From Trogon surrucura (taxonomy: Eukaryota; Chordata; Aves; Trogoniformes; Trogonidae), in the NCBI GenBank assembly GCA_020746105.1, contig CM036639.1, positions 4,169,501 through 4,233,500 of the forward strand: 64,000 bases of DNA, in the 5' to 3' direction. Below, in pieces: positions 23,235 to 36,351 of this stretch; within the stretch, counting starts at the first letter, position 1, and the number at the start of each line of letters is the position of its first letter. The notes under the pieces are model-generated. The model saw nothing but the letters and a program-made list of their open reading frames with translations. It was not told the DNA's origin and ran no database searches. Made by a program: the position numbers and the translations under genes.

Positions 23235-26200
23235 ATGAGGTCTGGCCCAGTCCTGTGATCAGCAGCACGTGGCCTTGGGTGACCCCTCTGCCGGTGCAGG
23301 GTCTGCTCTGTGCTCTCTGTCTGGGCTCCAGGGACTGCTCCTTGCAGAACCATCCCCTTTCCTTCACCAGTTCTAACCTCAAACTCACGACAGACATGTC
23401 TGACCTCAGCCTGCTCCTGTGGTTGGTGATGTGCTGCCGGGGACTTCACCAGGTCAGATCAGATTTACCTGCCTTGTACTAGAGAGAACAGGGAGAAATC
23501 AGTGCCTCTGGATTCTGTGGCGGAAATAGCGCTGTTCATTCAGTTAAAAAAATACGTTCTTTAATAACGGTCGGTTTGACAATAAAACCAGTTGTAGGAA
23601 ATCTGGAAGTTTGAAATCAGAGCCATACGGGCTCTTTGGGAGCACAGGATATCAGATTTGAGACCAGTGGTCCTGGAGTCTCCTATTTAGCGGATCCCGA
23701 TGGATTTTTGCTTAAAGAGGCACCTGTCTAGGGATTCAGAGCAGTTAGATAACTTTCCGCTGTTTTATCTTTCACCTGCAATAACAGAGTTTAGTTCAAG
23801 TCCCTGTTCTTCCCAGGACAGAGCAGCTTTAGGGCTTTCATCTCCTAATCCTGTGTTCGATTCACGGAGCTATTGGAAAAACTGCGAGGAAAAAAATCAT
23901 CACATCTCATAGATCTGCTCTGTCTAGAGTTCCTCCTTCCCATTCTTAGAATTTCAGAATCACAGCCGTTTTTTCAATGTTCCTCCTTTTACAGTTCATA
24001 ACCAAGCACAATACCCTGCGGTCAGAAAATCACAGTTCAATTCCAGTTGGAGTTTTGCTCACACAAAGAATTTAATAAGTAATCCCAAGTCATGAAAAAA
24101 CTCAGAGTGAGCACAGCTGAAGCGCAGATCAAGCAGAAGCTGTAAAAAAAAAAAGCCTTAAACTGGCAGAACTGCATGAAGAGAAAACTTTGGGACTAAT
24201 GTTTCTAAGTTTATAGCGATCTGCCTCTAACCTCAGAGCTGTCTTTCGTGGCCTGGGAGCGCAGGTACAGAATGTGTCACTAAAAGCTGTAGCTTAAGGC
24301 CATCAGACACATTTGTTTGCTTTTGTTTCTGGTGTCTCGCAAACAGCTCGTTAGGTGAAGCCCAGTATTTCCCAGGCATGGGTTGAACCTTCTAGTTTGA
24401 GCCAGGGTTTGGCTCACATTTCGCATTGCTCGCCCTTGGAGCACAGTTTGTTCCCTCGTTGCCCTTTCAGGGCTTTCTTCTCCAGAGAGTGGAAGAATGG
24501 ATGCTGTGAGGCAATGCGAGATGCCTTATCTGCATCCAAGTTCGTTTCTATTTGAGTGGAACGGGATCAGTGCTTTCTCTGTGCTCCTGCCTGCGGGTTT
24601 CTCCTCCCTAATGCCGACACATCCCGAATGCTGGCACATCTCTCACTGTGCCCGACTTTCAGAGTGTTCTCTGGCCTCTCCCAGCCTTGGATACCCGGAG
24701 ATGGGGCTGAAGATGATTCCTCAGTGCGGTGCCTCCGAGCCGTTCCCCAGCTGAGTCCCACGGGCTGTTTGGAGGAGTTGATCCTCCCCGTGCTCCCCTG
24801 TCCTCTCTGAACCCCCAGAAGCAGGCTGACCAGGGCACATTGTTATGCTGCTTCTTCTCCTGAGTGGGAAAATGGTGAGTGGGAAGAGCTCTATCCAAAC
24901 ATTTCTTCACATACTTAGAGGCATCTTTGCTTCTCTGCCCTGGTATCCGTGCTGTTGAACAACCTTCCCCTCTCCTCCTCCCTTCTCCTGTCACGAGTAC
25001 CTTTGCTTTGCTGCCGACCTTTCAGAGCTGCCTCAGCTGAGGTGCCTTCTCTCCGGGGCTGCAGCTTTCTAAAAAGTTTCCTTAATGCGAAAACTCCCCG
25101 TAGGGATAAAATCATTATTTGAGGTTTCCAGCGTCCCGGTTAACCACAATACCATTAGGGCAATTTGCATCGGCAGCATCACTTACACAAAATAGCAGCT
25201 ACTTTGTCTTTAAAATCCATTACGGCTTTGGCTGCTACCCAGCACTAGAGCAATTGAATTACAATTAATAGCATCTCCAGCATAAGGCTTAGAACATCAT
25301 GATTGGGCTAATGCTTAACATTCAAAGTTTCCCCTTCTTGAAGGAGGATTGACTGAGCTGACTCTTTTTCCTTCGTTTTTTAATGCGTCAGTCCAAATCT
25401 TCTGTGTTGATATATTTGTCCAGTTTCTTTCTGAAAAACGACTTGTCTTCCCCAAAGCAGTTAGAAAAGCTGAATGGAAAGGAATGTGGAAGGCTAAGAC
25501 TGCTCACACCGAGCTGACAAGTATGATTCCATTGTGGCTTTGATCCTCTCCGTCGCTCTGTCTGAATTCACAAAGGATTTGTCTCAGGGACTGGTGGTAC
25601 CTACCGCACGTCTCCAAAGGAGTGAGTTGTGCTGAGTTCCCTGGTGGTCACTGAATCCAGGCAGTGGATGACAGAACATCTGTCTAAATACAGGTGTCAT
25701 TTGTAGAAAGGGATGAAATGTGTGTCTCTGTGCGTGTCTGACGTTAGTTCAGATGATCCCCGTCCCCAGATCTGGATGAGAAGGATTGAACCTTCATGTA
25801 TCTGCTTTTGTGTGTCCTTTCGGAAACGTGTTGGGGCAGAACAGATGGGCTCAGCCCCGAAAGAAGACACCCAAACTGTGTTGATCACATGTAAGAGCCA
25901 AGAGCCTTTTCTGGTGCCTAAGCTAATGCCACAGCCCGAGAAAACCCAGGGCTTCATCGAGTTGACCAAAGAGTGCCCCTCGAGGTGGAGATGTCTGCGT
26001 GAGGCTCTCAGGGGAGACCTACGTGGATGTTGGAAGTCAGGAGTGCACTTCCAGAATTTGGCCAAGCCCCTGTCTCACGTGTGTGCACTGAAGTGTTTTG
26101 GTCTTGAACTGCAACGCACCCCAGTGTTTGGTGGTTCTTCAGGATCTGATGCCACAGAGGTGTTCTCCGTCTCAGGGATGTGGAGGTGGTGCTGCAATAA

Positions 26201-26288
26201 AGTGATAAACATGAACCAGCAGCCCCGACTGCCCTCCTGCTCCCCGGTTAGCTGCCATTTCTTCGTTAGCAATTCGCCTTCTGTAGCG
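23235..26288. other. Unique sequence, includes an AT-rich CNE-like block
   Basis: No exon is recognised. The 199-codon frame at 25713-26312 (plus) ends in the next CR1 and has no domain. The segment 25130-25330 has low CpG, many ATTA/TAAT motifs and an octamer ATTTGCAT (25163-25170), and is discussed as a possible conserved non-coding element. Confidence 0.5.
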
Positions 26289-26548
26289 ACAGGACGAGAG
26301 CACCCGGTCTGAAACTGTGCCGGGGGGGGTTCGGGTTGGGTCTCGGGCAGCCCTTCCTCCCGGAGAGGGTGCTCAGGCACTGGATGCTCTGCCCAGGGCA
26401 GGGGGGAGTCCCCGTCCCTGGGGGGGTTTGAGGAGAGGCTGGATGTGGCACTGAGTGCCCTGGTCTGGCCCAGGTAGAGGTGGACCTGATGGTCTTGGAC
26501 ATCTTTTCCAGCCTCAGTAATTCCGTGACTCTGTGATTGTGACTTCTG
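26289..26548 (+). mobile_element. CR1-like element, G-rich subfamily, shorter copy
   Basis: Collinear with 22562-22804: 'acgagag', the G-rich run, 'gggtctcgggcagcccttcc', 'gctggatgtggcactgagtg' and a decayed tail ending 'gtgactctgtgattgtga'. It is truncated about 130 bp further in than the 22432 copy. The central ~180 bp are almost identical in the two copies. No intact frame remains. Confidence 0.8.
26322..26347 (+). other. G-quadruplex-type motif in CR1
   Basis: The same four-tract arrangement as at 22591-22615 (G8, TTC, G3, TT, G3, TCTC, G3). Confidence 0.75.
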
Positions 26549-29247
26549 GCTGGTGTCTGCACAATCCTGAGCAATCGGGCTGGAGAATTAGTTCCCGTTG
26601 TGTTCAGCAAAATTTACTTTGGGCTTTGCATCGCAGGGGCAAACCCGCAACGTGTCAGACACGCATTGAGACGGCGACGACAAAGAGGGCGCAGGCAGCC
26701 CCGGGTGACAGTCCCTGTCACCGCGCCGTGACACTCCGCGCCAGACCCTGCCTCTGCTGCAGAACTCGCCCTGGTTGGTGACCTGAGGAGGTGGGGACGT
26801 GGATTCTGGCCCTGGCCGAGGCACGGGGACGCCATCTGCCTGGGCACCTGCGTCCCCATGGAGAGTACGTGGTGGGAAGAGACGCGGGGTCTCGCTGATG
26901 TCGAGGGTTTGCGGTCACGGCAGTCGCCGGTGGGGGTCCGAGGTGGTTTAGTTAGTGCAGAGTGGGTGGGAGGGGGGCACAGCCCCTACTCCTGCCTCTT
27001 CTCCACATTAGTTTGAGTCGCTGCTTTCTGGTAGATTCTAGAAATTACCTAGAATTTGAGGGTATTTGTGTGCTGTTTGTGTATTTTCCCCCAGCTGTTT
27101 TTTTTTATATCCCACCTCTGCTCTGACGGGGATTTGGAGCTTTTTTGTTGCTTGCTTTTTTTTTTTTTTTGATCATGGCTTGTTCCCTGACAATATTGAT
27201 TCATCATAAAAAATTCAACAGCTTTTTGGCCCCGAAATAACATTCTTTAGCCAAGAAACAGTTTTTCATTTTCAGAAAAAACTCACAACCCTCTGCTTGG
27301 GTACAACTCACATTTTGTGAACTTTTTTTTTTAACATAAAAATCCCCACTTTTACCCACAAAAAATCGTTTCGATGGATAATCTCTGACCAGTCTCATCG
27401 GGAACATCAGGCTCATAGTGCCTAACTGCCTCCTTTGGCTGCTTTTTTCTTCGGGATCGTTGGAACGCACCATTTATTTTTCTTGCAGCTTAAATGAAAA
27501 CATGGTGCAAAGCACAGTTCTAGCAGACACATCCTTTCTTAAGTTCGTCAGACACTGCAATATAAATCTTGTTCTATGTCTCTTCAAAAGCTTTTAGCCA
27601 CATCAGACTCGGAAAAGCTGTTAATTCCTACATAGCTTTCTTCCCTTGTATCTTCCAGAGTGGAACGCAACGTTATTCCTTGTTTTATAGGTGAAGAAAA
27701 TGAGAACTGGGGAAATTAAACTAAGGCCAGTGGCGGAGCTGAGTCATCTCCAGGCCCGCGTCCATGTCTTGTCCCATCTCACAGGGCGTGTGACACCGTC
27801 GTCCTCTGAGAAGCTGCCAGCTGTGGTGTCACCCGGGATGTTTTGGTTAGACCCACGGCAACTTAGAGGTTGTAGGCTGGAGAGAGGGTGGTGCTTTCAG
27901 CAGGGGACTGAAGTTTGTGTCGTTAGAAGAAAAGAAAAGAAGAATTCAACGAGCGTGGCCGCTTCTCAGGACGGCTTTGGCAGCGAGGAGGCTGCAGCTC
28001 TGCTCCTCAGCGCCGGCTCCACTCCCTCGGTCCCTGGCACAGGGACACCCTGCAAACAGTGAAAACGCATCTCTTCAGGCTGCTGTTGCCATCCAGTGCA
28101 ACTCAGCTAAAAGAGCCTTTGAAGTGAGATTATGCAGTTTATCTCCTTTCCTCTTTTCTTCTGTGTTTGGGCATTTTTGCTCCAGAAGCCACTTAGACAT
28201 CAGAGGTCTAGTTTGCGTGAGGCTGCTTTGCACAGCATCAGTCCCATTGTCCAAGGCAAGGCTGGAAAGAGGGTTGTTGGTCTGATAAAGGGTATTAGCT
28301 CTCCCCAGGAGCCTTCCTGTGAAAAGAGAATGATGACCCAGCATAGCCTGAAGGTGAACTTCAACCTCTAGTCACTCTTCCCTTCTCCTGAGGAGGTTTT
28401 CTCTGCCTGAAGTCGTAAAGTGATAGCTTCGGGGCGCTGAACACACCCACACTGCTCCCTGGTTGCCTGTGAGTGAGCAACAAATAAAAAGCTTCCCAAA
28501 AAAAGTCCCTCTGCTTCCCCTGGATGGAGAAGCCTGGCCTGTGAAACCGCTGTCCCGAGCCTGATGCTTAGGAATCCGGTCTGGACGTTATGTCCAAAAA
28601 TACTCTGTCAATATATTTTAGGTGGGAGTGGTTTTGAGCTTCCCATGGCACGAGCACAGCCTGTGTGGCTCCAGCTGCGAGCGTGCGTGGAGACAGAGCT
28701 GGGGATGGGGACAGCAGCATGTGGCACTCGGGGTGTCCCCCTGCACCCTGGCAGACACCCGGCTGCCCTGCAGTTGGGTTCCACCGCTGGCCTCCAACAC
28801 GGTGCCAGCGCTCGGCTCTGCCAGCCCCTTGTGCAGGCTGGAGGTGGGCACAGCTGGGAACGTGCTGTGCTCCAGGATCGCTCCTCAGAAGCAAATATCG
28901 ATGTGCCCTTGGCCTCGAGGAGCGTGCAAGCTCTGCCGCCGTCTGCCGCTCGAAGCGCGAGCGATGCTGCTGTGCGCTGAGAAGCAAAACACTGCTTAAC
29001 AAAAGGGCATCTTCAGCCAGATCCTCCTTTTCCCTCCTGCTACAGGAAAAATGTCACACGAGAAATGGTAATCAGGCTGTTTAATACACTGCTGAGAGAT
29101 GCTGGGCTCCTGCAGCGATGCGGAAAGGGCAGAGCCTTTGCGGAGCAGCTGGGGCTTCAAAGTGCTGCAAAGTGGTTTTTAGACCATCTTCCAGGGTTAA
29201 TCTCTTTCAGGGGTTGTCCAGATGGAGCTTCCAGTTGAAAGCTGCTA
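26549..29247. other. Unique sequence with poly-T tracts
   Basis: No exon is recognised. Poly-T runs include 15 T at 27156-27170 and shorter ones near 27100 and 27325. The GC-rich segment 28564-29084 is open in several frames on both strands at once (up to 144 codons), which argues against any of them being coding. Confidence 0.5.
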
Positions 29248-29305
29248 AGAATCGGGAGATCTGGATCTAACATCCTAACTGTGCCGTGGGTTTTGGCTGC
29301 ATCTT
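29248..29305 (+). mobile_element. Possible MIR-like core remnant
   Basis: The string 'gaatcgggagatctggatct' followed by 'aacatcctaactgtgccg' has the spacing of the MIR core (GGGAGTCAGGAGACCTGGGT and then CTCTGCC). The match is weak and no flank supports it; chance similarity is a real alternative. Confidence 0.28.
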
Positions 29306-32262
29306 TAAATGCACTTGTGTGGCTTTTTCTTCCAACAGCTGCTCAGTTCCATTAGTCTGATGTTCGAGAACTCTCAAGCCTGTACCCGTGGTACCAACAG
29401 TGCAGCTGCTCCCCCAGCTCTGCCCAACGTTGCTTCCACCGGCTGCATCTTGCGTGAAGTGAGGAATGAGCTGACCTCTTGGTCATGGTGATTCTTCATT
29501 CGCTTCTCGACCTTGCCTCGGTGTTTTGGGAATCTGCTTGGGGAATCTGGCCTGAAGCTGGAAAATGGTGTTAAAGCAGGGTCAGATCAGTTGCTTTCTC
29601 TTGGCACATTTTCTCATTTTCTCGTATTCGCAGGCTGTTGGGCATTTCAGATCACAGACAATTTGGGATGAGATAAAGGGCATCTTGGCCTTCACTTGAA
29701 TGTGTTGACCGGTTCCCGCAATTACAGAGGATTTTCTCAACTTGCCCATTCTTTACGTACTAGGTATTATTTAAAACATACGCTGTATTAAAAGACCCCT
29801 CTGACGCCACCCACGGGTGCTGTCAAACCCACTGGGAACCAGCACAAGCCTAATGCACCCCTTGCCTTTGAAACAACTTCTCTGGAACTTCATCCATCCT
29901 TGGATGAGGTTTGGACGTGGCAGGTTTTGACCAAGTTGGACGGGCAGGCCACTTGTTTCCAGGAAATTTGTTTCAGTGCCTGATAAGCCTTGTTTTACCT
30001 GAAAATGGGAACAGTTCCTATTTCTGCAGCTGGAAATTCAAGGCTGCACCTGCCCGCCAGCCCATGCTGAGCACAAAAGGAGTTTTTGCAAAACCCCAGA
30101 CGACCACATTTGCAACAGAAATAATCTCTGTCGGTGCTGAATCGGCCTGATTCAGTACACGGCCAAGGAGCTCGGTGATGGAGATAAACAGGCACATTAC
30201 TGCCACAGCCAGGGGCGCGTGGTTACTGTCCTCATTACCGCTATTCACACACAGATAATGAGCCGCACAAAAAAATGCCCCCAAACAACAGATCCTTTTG
30301 TGGAGTGGGAGAGACTGGAATTAAACTTGCTGCTGTTCAGGTATTCCAGGAAATCCTGGGCACCTGCACTTTTTTTTTTTTTTCCTGTGTCTCCCTCTTC
30401 TCCAGCCTAGAACATGTTCCCTGATGGGCTGGCACCTCGCAGGGCTCTGAGTTTCAGGTGTGATTGTCACATTCAGAGCCAGCACTGATGCTTCCATGGA
30501 GAAGTTCCCTTCCGCAGCCGCGTCCCCTGGACTGAATGCGAGATGCAGCCCGGCACTGCTTGGTGTCCACGGGGAAAGTGCGTGCAGATCCTGTCTTCCT
30601 CAGGACCTGTTGGTAGAATTTGCCCATTCTGTGAACAGAAAAGACCTCTCCATGCAAAACAGGGGGCAATAATCTTACCTCTGTTGTACTGCCCCGTACC
30701 TGGGGGCAAAACAACCCTGTTCTCACCCCTGCTGACCTGTCTCTCTGCAGTGATGGCTGTGGGGCTGTGACATTTTTGGCTGTGCGGGGAAGGTGACTGT
30801 TTGGATGAGAGCTGTGGGTTTTCCATAGTACTGAAACACATGACAGCCTCGGATAGGGAGAGACGCAATCCAGAAAACTGCCGAGGTGGCACCTCTTTGA
30901 CATTAAAGTCTGCAGAGCGACACCCCCAAACCAGCAGTGCCAGGACCGGTGCCGGGTGCGCTGAGCTGGGAGGAGAGAGATGCTGCTGCGGGGAGGGAGG
31001 CTGGTGCAGGGAATCAAGAGACCTCAGGCCTGAGAGGAGACTTCCAGTTACCTTTTTTTACAGACATAAAATCAGGGCATGAACGGGGATGAGGTGTCCT
31101 TTGGAGGTTTTCGAAACTGTTGCAAACCTGCTGCAGAGCACCACTTACACCTGTCCTGAAAATATGAACTCAAGCCTCAAAGTATGAATCAAGTCTTGAA
31201 AGAATAATGAGATATTTGGGGGGTTTAGTTGTATTTTAGGGTTTCTTTTGTCTTTTGCTCTCAGCTTTATGGAACCTGATGGTTCATTTAGGCTGCATTT
31301 AAGAGACTTTCCTCGAAAGCTGCAGGATTCAGACTTCTTGTTTGTTTAATGTTATCTGAGAATTTCACAGGGCTGCAGAGCTGAGGCTTTAATATCGCTG
31401 CACTCCTTATAAACCAGCGAGAACCTCGCAATGCTGAATACCTGTGCTGAGTTTCCTGCTGTAAATACATGGCAATATTTCTTGTCTCCTTGCCAACTTA
31501 GTCCTTTCTTCTGGTCCCCTTAACCTGTTAACGGGACAAGCAGTCTGGTACTTTCCTGAGACCTCTGTATCTCTGTGCTCTCTGTCTGGGATGAATACAC
31601 AGAGCCAAAGACAGAAAGATAAAGAAATAAAGCATTTGAAATCTGGTGTTCTGCTGCCCTGCCACAGATTTTGAATCCAGCCTGGAGGATGGAGGATAAA
31701 GCCAAGAAACTAAGGAGGTTTAGCCTGATGGGGGAGCACATGGTATTTTATGCCTGCAGCACTGGTAGGAGAGATTAGGCTGGGTCATTAGCGAGCCCCA
31801 GATTGTTTGATTGCCCTCACCAGACCATGCAAAAGAAACAAACCAGGAGGAAATTGGCCCACAGGGGCACTGGGAGTCTTCTAGCGGTGTTCCTGGTTTT
31901 ATTATTTGTGTGTTGTGCTCAGTGGAAGGTTTAAAAGCAGCCAAGTGGGAAACATTGGTCTCAGCAGCAGGACGGGATCCAGCAGCATCGAATATGTGTG
32001 TCCGTAGGATAAAAGTGGGTAATGCAGGGCTGGAGCTCATAGGGAACAGCTGGAGATGGAAGGAAAAGCTATTCAGTTCCTTCCCCGTTCCCTCGGGGTG
32101 CTGTGAGTGTCTCTGCAAGGAGGCCCTACGCAGTGCAACAGCTCTGTGAGCACCTGAATACAGCGCGTCTGACCGTGTTTGAACACTTCCAGCAGCCTCC
32201 CGGAATGCATTTTGCCTCTGCCTGCCCCACCACTCACTTCCTGACCCCAGTCGCGGTGTCGG
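29306..32262. other. Unique sequence, no gene seen
   Basis: A 14-T run lies at 30370-30383. A 187-codon minus-strand frame (30454-31017) and a 192-codon minus-strand frame (31720-32298) have no recognisable domain and overlap other frames. There are no repeats I can name. Confidence 0.5.
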
Positions 32263-32298
32263 TTGGCGTTTCCTACCCGTTTGGCGTTTCCTACCCAT
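32263..32298. repeat. 18-bp tandem duplication
   Basis: Two copies of TTGGCGTTTCCTACCCGT (32263-32280 and 32281-32298) differ at one position (G to A). A simple replication-slippage duplication in unique DNA. Confidence 0.9.
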
Positions 32299-35200
32299 TT
32301 GTAGCCTTGGTCACAGGCAATTCCTCCGTGCCAGGAGTTTGCCGTGTTCTGGGCTCCATCCTTGGTCTGTCTGTGATTTGCTTCCCAAGGCAGCTTCTTG
32401 CAGGGACCTCTAAGATAAGGACCAGATTGACGTCTTTGAGGAGGAAGAAACTTTCAGGTTGCCGTGCCCTGTTCTAGGCAGTGGGTACATTTCGATTTCA
32501 CTCCTGTGCCTCAGTCAGTGTTGCCGGTAGATCGTTCGCTGCACAAGATACCCAGCTGTGATGTGTTGGGACTTCGCTCTGGCTTGCGGAGGAAGCTGAC
32601 ACGGAGGGGAAGGGTAAAACAAACGACCCTCACTCTTCATAGAGTGTAATAGTGTTTTCAAGCTGTGTGATGGTTCAGAACCAGCATAACTCCAGTGCAG
32701 ACCTTGCCCAGACACTTCCTGAGTGTAACTACTTGCAATTGGTGGTTATCGGGTATCAGGAATAAAACAAAATCAAACAAAGGTGAGGCTGGATCGGTGG
32801 AAACTGTGAGCACTCACGTTCTGTCACAGAGTGTGAAACAATAAGCCTTGGATCTTCCCAAACTAGAAACAAGTGACGGACAAAGTTAATTTTGATTCGG
32901 ACAGTGCCGTCGTACAGGGTCGGTTTAGTGTTAGCGTAGGAACAATTGAGGATTTTTATTTTGCTGATCTACAATGAGCACTATTATCCTTCCATAAAGG
33001 AACTGAGTTTAATCACATCTGGCAGACCTGCTGGGTGTAATGGATCCCAATATCCCATTACATTTTCAATTTACATGTATTACCTTTCCCTGGGAAAGTT
33101 CCCTGCACTTCTGCCCATTGAATTAAATGGCTATTATGAAAACAGAGCAGGACATTTTAATGATCTGGATGTTTGATTTTACCCTGGGAGGCAATTAGTG
33201 CTAATAAGTCCTGTACCCAATGTCTGCCTCTGATCTGTCTCGAAAGTAGAGCATATAAAAGGCCTAAAGTGGAGAAGTGAGACACAAGTTTCATGGGCTA
33301 ATTCCCTTCCCACCAAAGCTGCCAATAATGAAGAAGAGCTGTGTCTATGTAGAAAAGATCAGAGTCAAATTCTGGGTCTTTTAGTCTGTATAAGTTGTCT
33401 ACAGTTACTTCCAAGCGAAGAAGCAGCGTTCAGAATTGATGCTGCCTTAGCCTGCGTCTTGCCACACAAACAAACGCCATCCAGAACATACTTGGGAGCT
33501 AATGGTGCTAGTGAGATAAATAATTAAAGCAGAAGGAAAAAGGCATTTGAAGGCTCGACAAAAGCAGAGGAAACACATTATAGACCAGATTTGAAGGGAG
33601 ATGAAGGCTTGATCCCCGTAATCTGTAGCGATCAAAGCATTTCTAATATGTTCATCTCTAGCAGAGAAAGGAGATGAGCAGAGCGGCGTTAATCGCCCCA
33701 GGGCTCAGCCCCAGGGCTCGGTCAGTCACGTTCTTGTGCTGCCCAGGCACCGTGTTCGTATGCGGAGACACGCGACTTGCTGAGCAATTGGCAGCCCAAG
33801 TGTGTGTTTTGCAGGCAGGATCACAAGCCCTTCTGATTTGGGGCATTAGGATTTAGCAGCTGAGGCCTTCCGAGCCTGAAGCTTGGCAAAAAGGCACGAT
33901 AAGCCCGCGTGAAAAGAGCGGGTGCGGGAGCTGCCCCGGCGGCTCTCGCCGTGGGAGTCAAGGGGTGGAGCGGGAGGCTGGGGGTGAGCAGAGCCGGGGA
34001 GGCCAACGGCAGGAGCTGAGGCTGGACTGAGCTCATGGGGCTTAAAAAAAAGAGAGTCTGGCGTACAGCGTGTGCTGTGGGGAAGCGGCTTCCTCAGAAA
34101 TGGGGCCGAGCTCCGGAGGGGCTGATGTGGGGCAGAGTCTGAAATTAGAGGACCCACCTCCGCCACCTTAAAGCCAACCAGGTTTTACTTCCACGAGAAA
34201 CTCCAGCCTTAGGAGGCGTATGGTCTCTGCGAGCGGCTCGCTGGAAGGGTTCTGCTTAGAAACAGGGCTGGCCATTGCACTGTATTTAACAGATGAAAAT
34301 ATTCCCACATTTTTAATTACTAAGGACATCTGTTCCAGTGGCTTATTCATCACCTGCAGCTTTTATAATCTTTGTAGCTTCTATATGCAACGGCACACCA
34401 GGGACGTAAGCAATAAAGACTTGTTTTCATGCAGATATGGCTAGCAAGAAGAACAACAACCAGGAGGAAGAAAAATAGAAGGAATAGGTGAATATTTAGC
34501 AGTGCCATATTGCCCAAAGCTCTCTGTAGGATCTTTATTGATACTTAGTGTTGGGGAAAGTAAGAAGTGAAAGCTAGAAAGTGGATGTGTCTGTAGTTTC
34601 ACAGCCAGTTACACAAATGCAGGAATGGAAGCATGGAGGTGTAGAACACCGCGTGCAGAGAAGCTTGGTCACCGTTTCAGATCGGGGCTGCTAACGGGGA
34701 GAAACAGCAGTGGAGAAGGTATTTATGGAGTATGAGCAAGGGCATTTTCTGAAGACTGTTTTTGAGTGCATTTATTGCTTTTTGCAAAGACTCCTCTAGG
34801 AACCATGCCTCCAGATGCATTTTTGACACACTCTAAAATCCCCAGGTTTTCGCTATGGAAGCATTATAAATGAAATTAGCAGTTAGGCTTATCAGAGGGG
34901 AGTTCAAAGGTGATAGAAGCAGTGGAAGTGGCTTCTCCACCTTTTGAGGAGCAGTAGAACTGAGGGCAGTCCCAGGAAAATGGGCAAACGCGGACCCTCC
35001 AGGGAGCAGAGCCACTTCCTCTTGCCTGCAAACTACCTACTCTCCTCATCTCGGGAAGGTTCTTGTCGCCGTGAAGTTTTTTCAGTGTCTTGCAAATTGC
35101 TGCCAAAAACATTTTATAGATTCAGCTGTTCTGGTGCTGCAGATTAATATTAAAGGCAGCACAGATGGAGCTTCCGTGCGACTTAATGCAAGTCATCTCC

Positions 35201-36319
35201 CTCCTTCCCTTCCTGGAGAGCGTGCGGAGCCCTCCTGGAAGCGAGAGAAAGCAAAAGAATAACCAACGGAGAGCCTTGGAGAAAGCTGCAGCTTCCTCCA
35301 GTGACTGCTCCAGTTACCAGCCTAAGGTGTGTGAGATCTGTGCGGGCTCTTCTCATTTCTGGTTTTGCACCCACCAGTGCGTCTCCGGCCCGGCCAGCAC
35401 TGACTGGGCTGCTCTTGGCCAAGCCCCAGGCACTGCTGCCTTCCCATGGCCTGGCTCCCCAGGGCTTGCTAGAAGCAGGGGTAGGCAGGGAACCACCCGG
35501 TCCAGTGTCCACTGGTGAAGATGCCAAAAAAACAGGAGGGAGGAGACCTTCAGGCAAGCCCGCCGATGGCCAGAGTGGGATTCGTGCCTTCTGACCTCAG
35601 CTATCGGCAAACTAGGTATTTGCATTCCAGCTCTGTATCAGCTTTGACCTTAGGACGTGAAGAATTTCACCATAAATGCAACTCAATTTTCTCACAGAAA
35701 TGAATACTTCCATACTCGCTCCCACCCCACAAACCTGTCTTGCCCCGAGGTAGTTTCCGACACGTACTCTGCCGGGAATTCACAAGTATTGCCAGGTTTG
35801 TTTGTTAATGTTGAGATTTTGTTCCCAATATTTCTAAGAAATCTGCTTATGTATGCTTAGAATTTATTTATTTATTGCCTTCTGCTCAGTGTATCACCAA
35901 AGGGATTTCTCTGAAGGCTGTGCAGTTTTTTTCTTGAGCTGGTTTTTGTCTGTGCTGAACTTGAAGACTTTGGGAGGGGGAGAGGGAGTGTTTTCTTAGA
36001 TACCAAATAAGAAATAGCTGAAGATATTTGTATTAAAAAAAATTGTCCTCAAAGACAGACATCCCCATAGGTTTTCAGCTCTAGTGGAACAAAACCGTGC
36101 ACAAACAAAGGCAGCATAAGAAAGACAAGTGGGAGGGAGGATATAGGAAGGAGATAGAGTGTCCTTTTCTAGCCCTAATTTTGCTGCAGACTTTCAGCAG
36201 AACTGGCCTGTAGGCTTATGCAGCCATTGCCTTCTAAAGAAGATTATCGTGTCTTCACTCCTTACTACGAGCAGCCTTTGCTGCAAGCCTCTGCAGCTGG
36301 ATAGTGCCAGGCGGAGGTG
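32299..36319. other. Unique sequence, includes an AT-rich CNE-like block
   Basis: No exon or interspersed repeat is recognised over 4 kb. The block 32990-33240 is AT-rich with several homeodomain-type motifs and resembles conserved non-coding DNA. A TATAAAAGG string sits at 33254-33262 with nothing credible downstream. A 13-bp GC-rich tandem repeat lies at 33695-33720 and a short TTTA run near 35864. Confidence 0.5.
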
Positions 36320-36351
36320 TCTGTCTGTCTTTCTGTCTGTCTGTCTGCCTG
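36320..36351. repeat. (TCTG)n microsatellite
   Basis: About seven to eight TCTG units with interruptions (one TTTC, one TGCC). A short, ordinary tetranucleotide microsatellite. Confidence 0.85.

Noticed and set aside
23848..23866. 'gtgttcgattcacgg', a B-box-like string suggesting a tRNA or SINE
   Set aside because: Flanking bases do not form a T stem and no A box or acceptor stem is present.
28484..28504. AATAAA followed by an A run, as at the end of a processed pseudogene
   Set aside because: Only seven A and no recognisable parent gene sequence upstream.
28564..29084. Several long open frames on both strands, up to 144 codons
   Set aside because: Open in five frames at once, which reflects GC-rich composition; no family likeness.
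33254..33262. TATAAAAGG box followed by a possible start region
   Set aside because: The 9-mer is expected about once in 128 kb of strand by chance, no initiator or open frame follows, and no other promoter element is visible.
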